Shown in pieces: positions 1 through 11,407 of a DNA stretch of 64,000 bases. This DNA comes from Pomphorhynchus laevis (lineage: Eukaryota; Acanthocephala; Palaeacanthocephala; Echinorhynchida; Pomphorhynchidae). The number at the start of each line of letters is the position of its first letter. Within the stretch, counting starts at the first letter, position 1. Below the pieces are notes generated by a model. It saw nothing but the letters and a program-made list of their open reading frames with translations. It did no database searches and was not told the DNA's origin. The DNA is taken from NCBI GenBank assembly GCA_012934845.2, contig WNNJ02001453.1:186001-250000 (forward strand), in the 5' to 3' direction. Position numbers and translations under genes: made by a program.

Positions 1-103
1 TTTAGAATAATGAGAGACGAGATCAATAATTCTGCACAATTGACGTTTGCTTAGAGGAACTTAAAATTCTTTTAACGTTAAGACGCGGTTCAGGTAACGT
101 AAT

Positions 104-650
104 TTGATACTAATACGAACTAGATATCCCAGTATATTAATCATCGTCTTACTAATCATACATTTCCATTTGGTTAGTGCGATTTGGTACATATCATTTA
201 TTCCAAGGAACTTGTACAGGTTTGTGCTATGTTATTGTTGTGTTTTTCCTCAAACAATACTATCCTCTACGTACGAATATCTTCGGATAAATCGTCCTTC
301 TCTATAATATAATTTATGATTCGCTGAAAGGCGACTACTGTATTTGTAAATCCGAAAGAAATGCCTCAAAATTAACAGAGTTAATTTTTAGCCTAGAAAG
401 CAATTAGGAATTTTTCATCAGGTCGTAAAGGAATTTGGTGATAAACGTTCTTTTTAGATTTAAAGTACTAAGCACGTTATTGACCGTTATTGTATTAATT
501 CCACCATCAATTCGAATCATTGAATAAGCATCAAGTACAGTAAATATATTTACGATCTGTAAGTAATTCACTACAAGACGGCGACGACATTTTATCTTTA
601 AAATGCGAGAATGTTTTAACAATAAGAATAGTGTTTTTACCACAAAAGCC
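104..650 (-). mobile_element. LTR-retroelement (Ty3-like) reverse transcriptase fossil
   Basis: The minus strand reads like the fingers and palm of a Ty3/gypsy-type reverse transcriptase: a DAY..RID stretch, a following STLNLK-like segment, then an FGFTNTVVAFQR-like segment. In this family these precede the catalytic YxDD box. The copy is broken, with several breaks. No LTRs, protease or integrase were seen, so it is a short internal fragment that probably continues or was cut near the left edge. It looks old. The family call rests on the order of short motifs only; a BEL/Pao relative is the alternative. Confidence 0.6.
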
Positions 651-1230
651 TACTTAATTATATATAACATAATAATTTCATTAATAATTATATATAACAT
701 TTAAGAATGATAGAAATTAGTGAGTTCAATTGATTTATTATTTTATTACCGTCTGTATTTTGCATTTGGTCTGTTTTATTTCGAAGACATACAATAATCA
801 CTATAACTATAATATTATAATTATTTCTTTTTTGTTTTTACTCAATAATTTTTTAATATTATTATTTCTTAGCTTTTTTAATGTTATATAGCGAATATAA
901 CACTAAAAATATATTATAGTTTTTAATTTCATACATAAATACCTTTTAATGTATAATAATTTTTTAATGCTATGGAAATTGTTATATAATTTTTTCTATA
1001 ATATTATAATTATATATTATATAATTATAATAACCAAGACAATTATTAAAAAATTGTCTTGGTTATTATAAATTCTTACATTTGAAATAAATAACACACA
1101 ATAAATAACATACGATTCAGAAATGCTAATATTAATACAGAACTGCTACAAACTGCTCTATGATCAACTACTACAATAACATAACCGATTACATTACAAA
1201 CTACAAACCTTCAGTGGAAGAGATATAATT
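651..1230. other. AT-rich spacer with a perfect hairpin
   Basis: No gene is seen. The notable item is a perfect 20-bp inverted repeat with a 7-nt loop at 1025-1071 whose core is AACCAAGACAATT. The rest is AT-rich low-complexity sequence between the LTR fossil and the first LINE. Confidence 0.6.
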
Positions 1231-1250
1231 GATTACAAATATAATGGTAC

Positions 1251-2312
1251 GTGGTAAGCCATCTTCAATTCAACTATGATGCAACTGCAATGGCCCTAAT
1301 GCCAAGTGTAAAGCATGCAAATGCGTCAAAGGCAAAAAGTCTTGTACAAGTTGCCGGGCATGCAATTGTACGAATCAAAAGCATGAAAAATCAACAGGTT
1401 TTCACGCCGTCAACTAATATACCTTTGCGAGAATGTTGTATCCCGGCAGGGCCACAGGGTACCTCGAGTACTAATTTTGATTGGTTGCTGCGGAATGGTG
1501 GACTTTGGTATGTGCACGTGTATCAGGAATTTATCAAGTGGCGGCCTAATCTTTTTACTATCCCTAAGTGCAATGCTGCCAAAGCAATTGCTGCAAAACT
1601 CACTGAATTCATTAACGAGTTCGTAGAAGAATCTGAGAGTTGTCTGTCAATTCTAAAATTGATTTCAATCTTTTATCAGATTATTCTGCAAAAGACGAGT
1701 CATCGACGTACAAGTGACTGTCGCAAAGTATTGGAAAGAAGATTGAAATGGTGGGACGAAGAAAAGTTCGAGGAGTTACTCGAGGAAGCGCATTTCTCTC
1801 AGTCGAGGGACTCGACTACCAGAGGACACTTAGCAGACAACGATGTTATAAGCACTGTACGGCGCATAGTACATGCTGGTAATATCGCCCAAGCAGCTAA
1901 ACTATTTCGAAATCGAGGCTCTGTTAATGGTATACTGGAGCCTCATGATACAGTTGATGGCATTTCAGTCCTTAAGAAGCTTAAACAGTTACATCCAGAA
2001 TCGTCACCTGTAAACCCTGAATTTGTGCTGAACACTCCACTCGTCAATGTCGAAAAATTCAACCCGTGTGTTTTTATGGAAATTTTATGCTCTTACATCA
2101 TACGTTCATCGAAACGATATTTCTGCAAACGGAGGTGCCGGGCCATTAGGAATGACAGCTCAAGCATGGTTTGGGTTGTTGTCAGAATGTTCAAGGGAGT
2201 CAACACTACTTGCAGAAAGTTTAGTACGTTTTGCGACAATGTTAGACTCAAAATCTGTATAACCATCATGGTTGGAGGCATACTGCGCATGTCGCATGAT
2301 TCCAGTAAATAA
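1251..2312 (+). pseudogene. LINE A N-terminal region with Cys-rich (CXC-like) motif
   Basis: An open frame of 353 codons covers the N-terminal part of LINE A. A second frame from 1277 encodes a Cys-rich array of the form CNCNGPNAKCKACKC, then KSC-TSC-RACNC, a CXC-like metal-binding module also found ahead of the RT in related cnidarian and oomycete elements (from general knowledge). The 353-codon frame continues with WWDEEKFEELLEEA and a GNIAQAAKLF segment, typical of the region before the RT. A GGAGPLGM segment, conserved just before the RT fingers, appears in another frame from about 2047. The frame changes show that this copy cannot make its protein. Confidence 0.7.
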
Positions 2313-2423
2313 ATGTCCGGGAGTTCGACTAATCGGTGTTGGCGAAGTATTAAGACGGATAGTCGCGAAGGCACAGATGCGTAAAATCAGACTTATCTGA
2401 ACCGAAGTATGTGAGGGGACTCA

Positions 2424-3269
2424 ATGGTGTGCACGCAAAGAAGTGGAACAGAAACGGTTATCCCCAGAGTGAGAAATTCGTTTGACAAAATTGCCGACTA
2501 CCGTGTTCTCGTCATCAATGCCAAGAATGCGTTTAATTGCTTAAATAGATCCTTATTACTTTGTAACATCAAAATGATTTACCCAGCATTGTCCGCACTG
2601 TTGATAAACACTTACACGAATCCAGCGTTATTGTCAGTGATGAATAAAAGTCTTCTCTCGAGTGAGGGGGTCACTCAGGGTGACCCTATAGCAATAGCAG
2701 CTTATGCCGCTGCTTTAATGTCGCTGATAAACGTATTGAAAGCGAGAGTCCCGGAAATATCACAAATGTGGTACGCCGATGATGCAACTCTAATAGGAAA
2801 GTGTATGAACCTATTACAAAAGTTGAAGATATTGAAATCTGTGGGTCCTTCCTACGGCTTCTATGTGAATAGTGCCAAATGTCATTTGCTCCGGAATCGA
2901 ACCACAAGTGATGAAGAGTTATGTGCCTTCAAACGAGAAGGTATATGTGTTGACAACGAAGGTATTAAAATCTTGGGCAGCTTTATAGGAACCAAAAGTT
3001 TCACACGTGAGTGTATTGAGGAAAAGACTAAAGGTTGGATGGATGAGATAGTGTTTCTTAAGCAAATAGCAAAGTACGACAAACATGTTGCATACGCTTT
3101 ATTCATAAATCGACACAATTTCAGTGGACATATCTACAACGAACCGTTAAAACAAACAAGATGCAGTTCAAAGAATTGGAAGAAATCATATTCGGATCGT
3201 TTCTGCCGGACATTGTCGGGGGAATCAGTGAGCATGCTGAGTTTCAGAAGATTGCCCAGTTACCAGTAA
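2424..3269 (+). pseudogene. LINE A reverse transcriptase palm and thumb
   Basis: A 281-codon frame with RT motifs in order: motif A region VINAKNAFNCLNR (residues about 29-42), motif B GVTQGDPIAIAAY (about 82-95), and motif C MWYADDATLIGK (about 113-124). In this group motif A normally reads D-A-x-NAFN, so the first catalytic Asp appears as Asn here. The YADD box is intact. A fingers motif RLIGVGEVLRRIVAKA lies just upstream in another frame (about 2330). The start codon is an accident of the frame break. Function: target-primed reverse transcription of the element RNA; this copy is dead. Confidence 0.85.
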
Positions 3270-3526
3270 GATGGGTTGGGCTGGGAATGCGAAATCCTGC
3301 AGATGATGGCGAAGGTCATTTTCACCGATCAGTTGAAGTACCAAACAACAATATCCTGAACTCAGATATTGAAACATCAGAACGTACGCTCAGTGAGATG
3401 ATGAAAAGATTCCTAAAAGAGATTGACGAATGTTCACGGAAATCAATGGAACAGGTGTCACAGGCGGCAAATGAGAAACGGAAACTTATTCTTCAGCACG
3501 CCTCTTGGCATGGTACATCGGCCTGA
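3161..3526 (+). pseudogene. LINE A linker between thumb and endonuclease
   Basis: A 121-codon frame that overlaps the end of the RT frame and continues the thumb/linker (LPVRWVGLGMRNPADDG), the conserved segment that precedes the C-terminal zinc-binding part in RLE LINEs. The next residues are low in recognisable motifs. It ends at a stop directly before the endonuclease frame, which continues in the same frame without a gap. Confidence 0.6.
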
Positions 3527-4042
3527 TTGACAGTCACACCAACTCAGTTGCACAGATCACACCTAAATCAAAAGCAATTCCAGGTTGCAATGGCCACCAG
3601 GTACAATTTGATCAGTGAGCCATGCAAAAAATGTAAGTGCGGAGGCAGCATCGAGCCCGCACACACGTTGTCCCGCAAAGTAGGTGGTTTCACAATCATA
3701 CGGCATAATGCTGTTCGAGATATTCTGGGAGATATTATAAAGCAATCGTTCGGAAAAGCTGCTGCTGAGGTCGAATTACAACGCGTACCAGAAGAGATGG
3801 TCTTCTCTGCAAATTCGACGACACGCGATAGATCTGTCAATACGGACTATAATCATGGAATGGCGGAGCGGTCACATCTAGACGTTTGCGTTTTTGCTCC
3901 TGCGTCGAGTGAAGTGTTTTCGTATCATGCGACTCTAAAAAATTCGAAATATGCAGAGCGAATCAGTAGAATAGAAGGTGACGTTTTCATGATGTCGTGT
4001 CATCTGTTGGTGGTCATGGAATCGAGATTCAGAGCTAGCTAA
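3527..4042 (+). pseudogene. LINE A zinc knuckle and restriction-like endonuclease
   Basis: The frame opens with a C..C.C zinc-binding part (CKKCKCGG, then H in AHTLS) followed by GGFTIIRHNAVRD, the RHN..RD signature of the RLE region, and a later RSHLDVCVF segment that matches the position of the catalytic PD..D strand. In related elements this domain nicks the target DNA. The protein ends soon after; the last conserved segment of the family (LAFSLIK-like) is in another frame downstream, so a frameshift separates them. Confidence 0.75.
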
Positions 4043-4189
4043 AAAAAGGGAGCTGGCCGCCTTGCCGAGGAATCCAGACAACCATACGGGTTGATTATCA
4101 CGCAATTGAGAATGCGGTTGGCGTTTTCGTTGATAAAAGCCATCTCCTTGCGGAGTTGACTGGATAAGCGATTTTGGAAGAGAGAATTT

Positions 4190-5212
4190 GTTGACAATTA
4201 TACAATCATTTTTATTAATAATAAATATATTATAAAAAAATATATATTATAATATATTACAATATAATAAATAATGGATGATATAATAACTTTTAAATTT
4301 CAGACCCATTTGATAAAACCTATAGATTATGTATTTCAAATAAATAATATTATATAAAAAATTATTTATTAATTATACAATTAATAAATAATAGAATAAT
4401 TAATCGATAAATATTCACTATAATAAATAATATTGAAAATAACCTAATAAAATTTTAAATTGTAATAATCTTTAAAGTTTTAAGATTTTTATCTTTAATT
4501 ATCATTATTTTTGCTTAATCGTTTTAAGTTGTTTAAAATATTACAGCACAACTAATTTTCTAAGCTAATTAGCCTTAAATTAAAAAGTTAAGTGCGTTTA
4601 TTGTCAATTACCAAGACTGCTGTAGGCTAATACCTACAGCAGTAGGTATTTGCTCAAGACTAGCCAAAAATAAAACTGTAAAATTTATTTAAGACTTAGT
4701 TTAATTGTGACTCCAATCTTCAAAATTAAGTTACTTATATAGTTGCATTATTCAAAACACGCTTCTTTAAAATTTAAATTCTTTACTCTGTTTTAGACGT
4801 TATTTTTACGAGATACTTAATAATAAAATGATTATAGTGAAATAAAAATATGTAAATATTACTGTTAATTCATTTTCAAATTACATTTAATTTTTGATTA
4901 CTCAATTTATTATGAGAATAGCGTTTTCAATTATACAGCTAAATTTTAAAATAGTATCAAATACAAAATCTGATTTTATTAATTAAAGTTAACTTACTAT
5001 ATCTGATTTACGGGACAGTGTCAAATTTTGCATATGTGCTAGGCCAGTGTGATTAACCATACAGACAATGTTAACGCTTAGATCGATTTTGTGACAATAC
5101 AATAAAAAAGCGGCAAACATGACAAGTACTGCAATTAGGAATCTGATTTTGATTGCTGAAGACCCCATCGTTTCCTTAATTTTTTACAATTTCAAATTAT
5201 GAATTAAAATAA
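4190..5212. other. AT-rich stretch without recognisable gene
   Basis: About 1 kb of AT-rich sequence. I see no open frame of coding character, no tandem repeat and no transposon motif. A short inverted pair around AGCAGTAGGTATT near 4617-4650 is the only structure noticed. Confidence 0.5.
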
Positions 5213-5480
5213 TTTGCTTTGTATTATAATAATGTACACTGATTAATCAAATTTCATCAGAGGAAATACACAATTAGTATGTATTTGACCCCTGGCCATG
5301 TTGGGTCGAGGAATATGTGCCGAAACATGATAGCATAGCATTTCCTCATGATAACCTTATTATAATAATAAGGTTATCATGATAACCTTATTATTATTTC
5401 CTAATCCTTATTATGATACAGAGTCTGTTATTTATTAGTCAATTCATAAAAATTGATTTTTGTTTAAATTATTTGTTTGT
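5213..5480 (+). repeat. Interspersed repeat R, head part
   Basis: One of many decayed copies of a repeat named R here. The head runs from TTTGTATTAGAATAAG through a conserved block with CTATGTTGGGTCGAGGAA, CCGAAAC and CATAGCA...TTCCTC, then the tail block GTTATTTATTAGTCAATT, and ends in TACGTAGACTCAGTTAGC. In this copy the middle is followed by a local palindrome (5345-5393) built on AAGGTTATCATGATAACCTT. R has no coding capacity here. It may be a short non-autonomous element; its class is not known to me. Confidence 0.6.
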
Positions 5481-5558
5481 TTTAACCTGCGATTTTACGT
5501 CTGTTATTTATTAGTTAATTCAACAAAATTAATTATTATTTTAAATTTCAAGATTTTA

Positions 5559-5590
5559 TTTTCACTTGATCTTTATCAAGTGAAAATTTA
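5559..5590. repeat. Short perfect hairpin
   Basis: An inverted repeat, TTTTCACTTGAT / ATCAAGTGAAAA, with a loop of a few bases. It duplicates, in reverse, a piece of the R tail and looks like a local foldback made by copying a nearby strand. Confidence 0.6.
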
Positions 5591-5635
5591 TTTTATTTTA
5601 TTTACTTTATTTTATTTTCTCTAATCTTTATTCTT

Positions 5636-6880
5636 ATACATCGTCTGTTATTTATTAGTCAATTCATAAAAATTGACGTTTATTTTAAATTTCAATTTTT
5701 TATTTTAACTTGATATAAATATACATTGTAAAAATATTATATAAGTATTTATTATTTATCTTTATTTTTGATTTATATATAGTACAAAATACGTAAACTC
5801 AATAATCTGATATGATTTGTTCTACTGACAAAATATTATTGACCTATATTATTGATATTATAGGTATTATTGAATATTAAAAATTATTATTAATTTTTAT
5901 GATATTATTGATATGTGGACTTTGTCTTCTCGGTAATAGAACCTCTGTCAGAATTACTGAAACTATGTATTCTTTATATGACATATCTTTCTGCTAATTT
6001 TCAAGTAAGTTTGATGAATTTTTCTATTTCTTATAATGGAGAAGTATAAATCAACAAAATATTATTTATACAAGAAGGCGAGGAAACAGGAATATTTATT
6101 TGATTACAAAAATCCAATATTTCGACGGCACTACGGCACGTCATCTTCAGGGTCTAGAAATAAAACACATTGATAAACACATTCATAAAAATTAACTTTT
6201 TTTATATTTCAATTTGAAATTTTAACTTTATCTTCATTTTTGATTTATATATAGTATAAAATACGTAAACTCAATTATCTGATCTGATTTGTTCTACTAC
6301 CTAGATATTATTGATCTGTGGTCTTTGTCTTCTCGGTCATATAACCTCTATCAGAAATAATAAAACTATGTATTTTTTATACGACATATCTTTCTAATAA
6401 CTTTCAAGTAAGTTTGATGAATTATTTCTATTTCTTATAATTTTTTTTATTTCTTATAATGGAGAAATTGATTATTATCTTAAATTTCAAGATTTTATTT
6501 TCACTTGATATAAATATACATTGTAAAAATATTATATAAGTATTTATTATTCATCTTCATTTTTGATTTATATATAGTACAAAATACGTAAACTCAATAA
6601 TCTGATATGATTTGTTCTACTGACAAAATATTATTGACCTATATTATTGATATTATAGGTATTATTGAATATTAAAAATTATTATTAAATTTTATGATAT
6701 TATTGACCTATGAACTTTGTTTTCCTGGTAATATTACCAGGAAAATAATATTTTTAGAAATACTGAAACTATATATTCTTTATACGACATATCTTTCTGC
6801 TAATTTTCAAGTAAGTTTGATGAATTCTTTTTATTTCTTATAATGGAGAAGTATAAATCAACAAAATATTATAGTTATTT
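5636..6880 (+). repeat. Tandemly duplicated R tail block (about 792-bp period)
   Basis: R tail sequence (GTTATTTATTAGTCAATT to TACGTAAACTCAATAATC) is followed by a block with GTGGACTTTGTCTTCTCGG, AACTATGTATTC and ACATATCTTTCTGC. The stretch around 5807-5910 recurs at 6599-6708, a spacing of about 792 bp, and a shorter version of the GTGGACTTTG block lies at about 6312-6470 between them. A further single copy of that block is at about 37490-37620. This is a local tandem duplication of an interspersed repeat with a PLE-like end inserted at about 6060-6180. No gene is present. Confidence 0.6.
6116..6150 (-). ncRNA. Hammerhead-like hairpin of PLE type
   Basis: On the minus strand: CTGAAGA (fits CUGANGA), one extra U, a stem II formed by GACG and CGUC with a possible further GC pair across a bulge, then GAAAUAUU. 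The last part can form the minimal stem III GAA-AU-AU-H expected of hammerheads that work as dimers in PLEs. Stem I is not clear, and the extra base before stem II is unusual, so activity is doubtful. It is probably the relic of a PLE end. Confidence 0.45.
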
Positions 6881-6943
6881 CGATTTTTATTGCTATTATT
6901 TTAATAATAACATTTATTAATTGATATTATTAATTAATAATAT

Positions 6944-8340
6944 CGTCTGTTATTTATTGGTCAATTCATAAAAATATAGTTTTATTTTAAATTTCAATTT
7001 TTTATTTTAACTTGATATAAATCTTATATGATTATTTATTATTTATTTTTATATTTTTTTTAAATACGAAGACTCAGTTAGATGATCTGATTTTTTCTAT
7101 TTGTGCAGAAGAAATTAATTTATTTTTTTGTGTTTTATTTTTTTCGAAATTAAATTAAATGAATTGATAATTTTAAATTATTCGAAAAAATATATTTTTA
7201 AATTATATGATTATAGATTTAAGATTAATAAACACTAATTTATCATTATCACCTACTGTATTAAACTCATCGTTTCTATACTAAAAATCCATTTAGAGAT
7301 TATACAGATTAGAACATATAATAAATATATCATCTCTATGGAGATTATAAACATAATCTTTTTATAGATTATAGCGTATAACATATGAAATCAAGTTTAT
7401 CAAAATTAATTCTTCTACAAATCAAATTTGTTTGTAAAAAACAATAAATGTTAAAGTATTAATAATCACTGATAGTTTGTTAACATAACTATCTTCATTC
7501 AGCGATTGATAGTATATCCACATACAAATCGTGAAACGAATTAATAGATATTTGTTTTGTCAAAACAGAGTTTCATGACAAATTATGCTATTATTTACTT
7601 TATATAATTTGTACAAATTCATTATTATCTATCTGTTTCATAGATATAAAAATCATGGATATGATTTTCAAATCCATGAAAATCATTTTATGAAAATCAA
7701 AATTAATTCTACAAATCAAATTTGTTTATAATAAAACAATAAATACATTATTAATAAATTATTATTTAATTATTAAAATGTTATTTATAAAATTTTTTTA
7801 TTTATAAATAATATAAAATACGTAGTCCCATTTAGCTGATCTGATTTATATACAAAACACTAATTAATAATTATAATTATTTATTATATAATTATAAAAG
7901 CAATATGCTTTGTATTAGAAAAAGATACACCTAATAATCAAATTTCATTAGTGGAAATACGTCATTAGCATGCATTTGGCCCCACAGCTATGCTGGATTG
8001 ATGAATAGGGGACGAAACGTGATAAAATGCATTTCATCACGATGACCTCCTATCCTTATTCTGATACAGCGTCTGTTATTTATTATTCAATTCAAATAAA
8101 TTGACTTCTATTTTAAATTTCAATTTTAAATTTTAACTTGATATAAATTATGTAAAATCTTATATATTTTATATATAAAATTATATTTTAGAATCTTTAT
8201 TTTATAAGATTATATCTTTTACGATTATATTTCATAATATTATATTTTATTTATAAATAATATAAAATACGTAGACTCAATTAGATATAATTTAAATATT
8301 AAATTGGATTTTAAATAGTTGATAATGATTTATTATTGAT
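6944..8340 (+). repeat. Further R copies
   Basis: R tail copies at about 6944-7100 and 7790-7850, and a nearly whole copy at about 7905-8290. In the last, the conserved middle reads GATTGATGAATAGGGGACGAAACG, then GCATTTCATCACGATGACC. The pair GATGAA/TTCATC replaces the GAGGAA/TTCCTC pair of other copies, a compensatory change. The gaps between copies are AT-rich and hold no gene. Confidence 0.6.
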
Positions 8341-8380
8341 AAATAATTATTGGAGTTGGGTCAATCAAAAGAGGATTTTT

Positions 8381-8413
8381 TGATATTTTGCTAACTTCTG
8401 TTAGCATTTTCAG
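8381..8413 (-). ncRNA. Decayed hammerhead-like hairpin, PLE end
   Basis: The minus strand reads CTGAAAA, U, then a perfect 6-bp stem GCTAAC/GTTAGC with an AGAA loop, then AAAATATC. It is the same motif as at 28261 and 31068, which flank a PLE pair; here both conserved cores carry changes (CUGAAAA, AAAA). The flank CCAATAATTATTTATC is shared with those loci. A shorter copy of that flank follows in the opposite direction at about 8435-8475. Confidence 0.4.
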
Positions 8414-8475
8414 TTAATTACAATTACATTGTAATTTTGATCTGTTTTTGATCCAATAATTATTTATTAAATTAT

Positions 8476-9048
8476 TAATAGATAATTATATTAATTATTA
8501 TATAATTTAAATATAATTTATATATTTTGTAATTTTATATATTATTTATAAATAATATAAAATACATAGACTCAAAAACGATATGTATTTATATGTACCT
8601 ATATGTATTTATAGTGATTGATAAAATTGTATTAAGATCAAGTTTTGTATTTATATAACAAATATTTATTATTTTTTGGCTACACAAATATAATAACCTA
8701 AAAACATTTGAAAAGACAAGAAAACTGATAAACCTATAAAATTGACTGTTATGTAATTTTTTAAATAATATTTTGTAGAAGCTTATCCTGTAGAAGAGTT
8801 AGTAGTCAGCCTTCTGACGAGCCTCTCTGACGATTCGTACAATTAGGTGGTGGAGGAAGTTCGTCAATATGTGCGAGGTCAGGTACGAGTAATTATCGTT
8901 TTGACTGATCGGCGTTATTTAAACTGTTCTGGAATGATTTCATGTCTTATAATTCATCGACAATTTACATGGTTCAAGGAATATAACTGAATATGGCGAT
9001 TCTCCACCATTCAAAGATTTGGATTAAAATTTGTCGTAAACGAATAAC
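8476..9048. other. AT-rich spacer with short repeat relics
   Basis: R tail remnants lie near 8530-8580, and there is a short block (8808-8836) shared with the SINE at 39.97 kb around TAGTCAGCCTTCTGACGAGC. No coding frame was found. Confidence 0.5.
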
Positions 9049-9113
9049 ATGCCTTCAATAGCATCTGAATCGTCATTTGCGCATTTGGTATATCGCGTAA
9101 TAGGTGCATCACA

Positions 9114-9425
9114 TCATCGGTATGTAGGTTCTATTGACACGTTCTTGCTGAGACTAGCGTCTGGCTCGAATAGGCGATCCTCAGATTCACATGTTTTCTG
9201 TTGGATGTGGTCAAAGGCCAATATTGGAAGCCGATCGAGTGAAGCTAGCATGGCTTTTGCGTTGCCCCTTATTAGCGCAATCGAGATGCACAGATATAAT
9301 CGTGTGACCGTCATAGAGTATCCCATTCCGCTTGTACGGCTCATATTGTTCGCAACCCGCTTGATCAACTTGTTTCCTTCGTCGTTCCATCCACCAAAGG
9401 TCTCGACTACGGCGGCTGAAAACAT
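9114..9425 (-). pseudogene. LINE B C-terminal domain
   Basis: A 103-codon frame beginning SAAVVETFGGWNDEGN..LIKRVA, parallel to PAVVETYGGWNADGERLIHR in the element at 36 kb. This is the conserved C-terminal region after the restriction-like endonuclease core in this lineage, followed by ALIRGNAKAML (the NNAKALL segment of the other copy). The reading continues past the usual end, so the tail is probably 3' UTR read through. Confidence 0.7.
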
Positions 9426-9575
9426 GTACCCCGCATCTTCGACTCTGTCCCTGTATTTTCTATCTTTTACATTTACAGCGTACGACGTGGCAGCGGCTAG
9501 TTGTACGTTGGCGGCGGAATGACGGTATGCGGCTTGTTGGGGGTGGGTGACTGCAATGTCGACTGCAAGCTTCGC

Positions 9576-9878
9576 CTAGGTTCGGGATAATTCCTCGCGC
9601 TTACAGGGCCACATCAATACTGGCTGATTGTGCGGCTGTGAATACCACGTCACGGATGACGTTATGCTGCAGGCCTTAATAACCCCCGTATTGGCAAGTG
9701 AGTGTAGGCCTCCTTTATCCGCCATACGCATGCAGCGTCTGCATCGATAATCTTTTTCGTACAAGGGAATCCCAAGCCACATTCTGGCTAGGACGCAGAA
9801 CTGTTGTGGTGTTAGTTCCGTACCAGATGCCGAATTTGGGACGGCGTTTAGCCAAGCCCCAGCCTTTGAACATGACAC
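9576..9878 (-). pseudogene. LINE B zinc-binding region before the endonuclease
   Basis: The frame contains GAWLNAVPN, LARMWLGIPLYEK and YRCRRCMRMADKGGLHSL, the conserved path through the zinc-binding part (CRRC...D..G.H) of RLE LINEs. The homologous stretch at 36.6 kb continues into the RHN..RD signature; here the frame is lost after HSL by a shift. No function is expected. Confidence 0.7.
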
Positions 9879-10489
9879 TGCGTGTAGTCGGACCCGGTCT
9901 ATTTCGCAAGACGACTGTAACAGCTGGGTTGAAGCAAGATTATCGATCAGCCGCGAAGTTGATGATTAACCGCCTTCTGTGGACGGTATGAAGTTTGAGT
10001 CCATCCTTGTTCTTATGGTTATCAATGCCTCAGAATAGCCAGGAAATAGTAAAGCGTCCATACTGTATATCTCTCCGATTTGCTGCACGCTATGAATGAT
10101 AGCGCTCTGGGCGTGCGTAGCTTTGCATCTTAGACCGAAGCTGCCCAGACGAATAGGGAGTGTCATCTGTGATTTGGCAGCTTCTTGAAGTTGGCACGCG
10201 CATATTTTCTAAAAAGCACTGGCGATTTGTCTGTCGAATGACTGACAAAACTTTTTTTGTCTTCCTTGGATCGACTGTGCGGAGAAGGTGGTTTATCCTT
10301 GACGAGGATGCGCAGTGTCGAAGTAGAAGGTATCCGACTTCAAGGACTAGCAGCTTGGCCACTACATCAATTGCATGAACCATTAGTGGAAGAACCTTAT
10401 TAGACAGGTGGTTCTCTATGAAAGACTCGTTACCTATGGGTATGCTTAGCAAATACATGTTTCCGGAAGTGTTCTCCGAAACCACCTCA

Positions 10490-10858
10490 GAAAGTAGGAC
10501 CAGGCAGGCGTTTAGGCTTCAGGCATGCCGAGGACCTATGTCTTTTCCCAATTTAGCTGAAGCTCCATCATTTTTAAACACCAGATACCACATGTTGAGG
10601 TTTATTCAAGGTATTTAGGCTACCTTTTCAATCGTTCTCTGGATGGCCAATCAGAATATGAACGGGCCTAATGGATCTCCCTGCTGGACTCCTTTGCCTG
10701 AATTGAGAGAGTGGAGTGAGCCGAAACATAAGAGTGCTTTGAATTTGTACGTGAAATCAAAGCAGGGCAAGAGCTCTGGAACGTTTTCTCGGATCTCCAC
10801 TCGTAACTGTGCTCTGGACACTGAGTTGAATGCGTTTAACAGATCGATCTTTACCTAG
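10490..10858 (-). pseudogene. LINE B reverse transcriptase motifs A to C
   Basis: A minus-strand reading from 10858 gives motif A (DLLNAFNSVSRAQLRVEIRE) and then, without change of frame, the connection CFDFTYKFKAL and motif B GVQQGDPLGPFIF. A stop follows. The motif C region reads NMWYL...NDGAS, so the usual WYLDDG box is split by inserted bases. This is a typical 5'-truncated, decayed LINE RT. Confidence 0.75.
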
Positions 10859-11024
10859 GTCCAATTGATGTCGTTGGCGTGTTGCTCGTAGAGTCGTCTA
10901 ACGTTGTGAACGATCCTTTCTACTGCGTTTGGGGTCGCTACCCCTAATTTTGTTGGTTGTAGCAGGCTGGCGAAGCGTTTACGGAGTTGAAGACAGATGC
11001 ACTTCGAACAGAGACGACGGAGAG

Positions 11025-11059
11025 TTTCGCCGTCTCAAAAAAAGTTTGAGACGGCGAAA
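11025..11059. repeat. Perfect 15-bp hairpin at the LINE B 5' boundary
   Basis: TTTCGCCGTCTCAAA and its reverse complement face each other with a 5-nt loop, exactly where GC-rich LINE B meets AT-rich DNA. This looks like a foldback formed at the truncation point when the copy was inserted. Confidence 0.65.
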
Positions 11060-11407
11060 AAAATATTATTTAATAATTTATTATTAAAACATGGGCAATA
11101 AACGTGGAAATTGAAATTTAGGCATAACGTTGGAAGTAGCCACTACGTGACCGAGGAGCTTAAAAAGAAGCAAGCGATTTATTTCAACATTGCATTTGCA
11201 CTACTGCCTATGCCTACAGAGGCTATCAACACAAACAGAACTAAGCGTTATGCTCAATTAATCCAATTTGTTTTTTGTTTTCAAATAAAACATTCTAATA
11301 AATGTTTTTAGATTGCTTTATGTTTTAAAGCAATCTAAACTATATATATATTAAAATCAGATATATATTTAACCAGCAATAATAAAATTATAATAATAAT
11401 GAAAAAT

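Larger units (their letters stand above)
1230..4190 (+). mobile_element. RLE-type LINE, nearly full coding region, broken (LINE A)
   Basis: A non-LTR retrotransposon in sense orientation. The order is a Cys-rich N-terminal motif (1277-1370), a long N-terminal region, a reverse transcriptase (about 2040-3260) and a C-terminal zinc-knuckle plus restriction-like endonuclease (3600-4165). The coding region is split over all three frames by frameshifts. The overall plan matches single-ORF RLE LINEs of the R2/NeSL/Utopia kind; the clade cannot be settled by eye. No poly(A) tail or target duplication is clear. The end near 4190 is set by loss of coding similarity after an LAFSLIK-like C-terminal segment, and AT-rich DNA follows. 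Confidence 0.85.
9049..11040 (-). mobile_element. RLE-type LINE, RT to 3' end, broken (LINE B)
   Basis: Read on the minus strand, this is a 5'-truncated LINE of the RLE type and clearly richer in GC than its surroundings. Order: RT motif A KIDLLNAFNSV (about 10815-10855), motif B GVQQGDPLGPFIF (about 10654-10695), a disturbed motif C region with NMWYL and a separated DG (about 10564-10605), an LWLG-like C..C region (9576-9878), and an endonuclease/C-terminal part (9114-9425). Frames change several times and stops interrupt, so it is dead. It matches the element at 36.0-36.9 kb closely and LINE A only distantly. Confidence 0.85.

Noticed and set aside
104-307. 67-codon plus-strand frame resembling a secreted or membrane protein
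   Set aside because: It is the opposite strand of the LTR-retroelement RT fossil.
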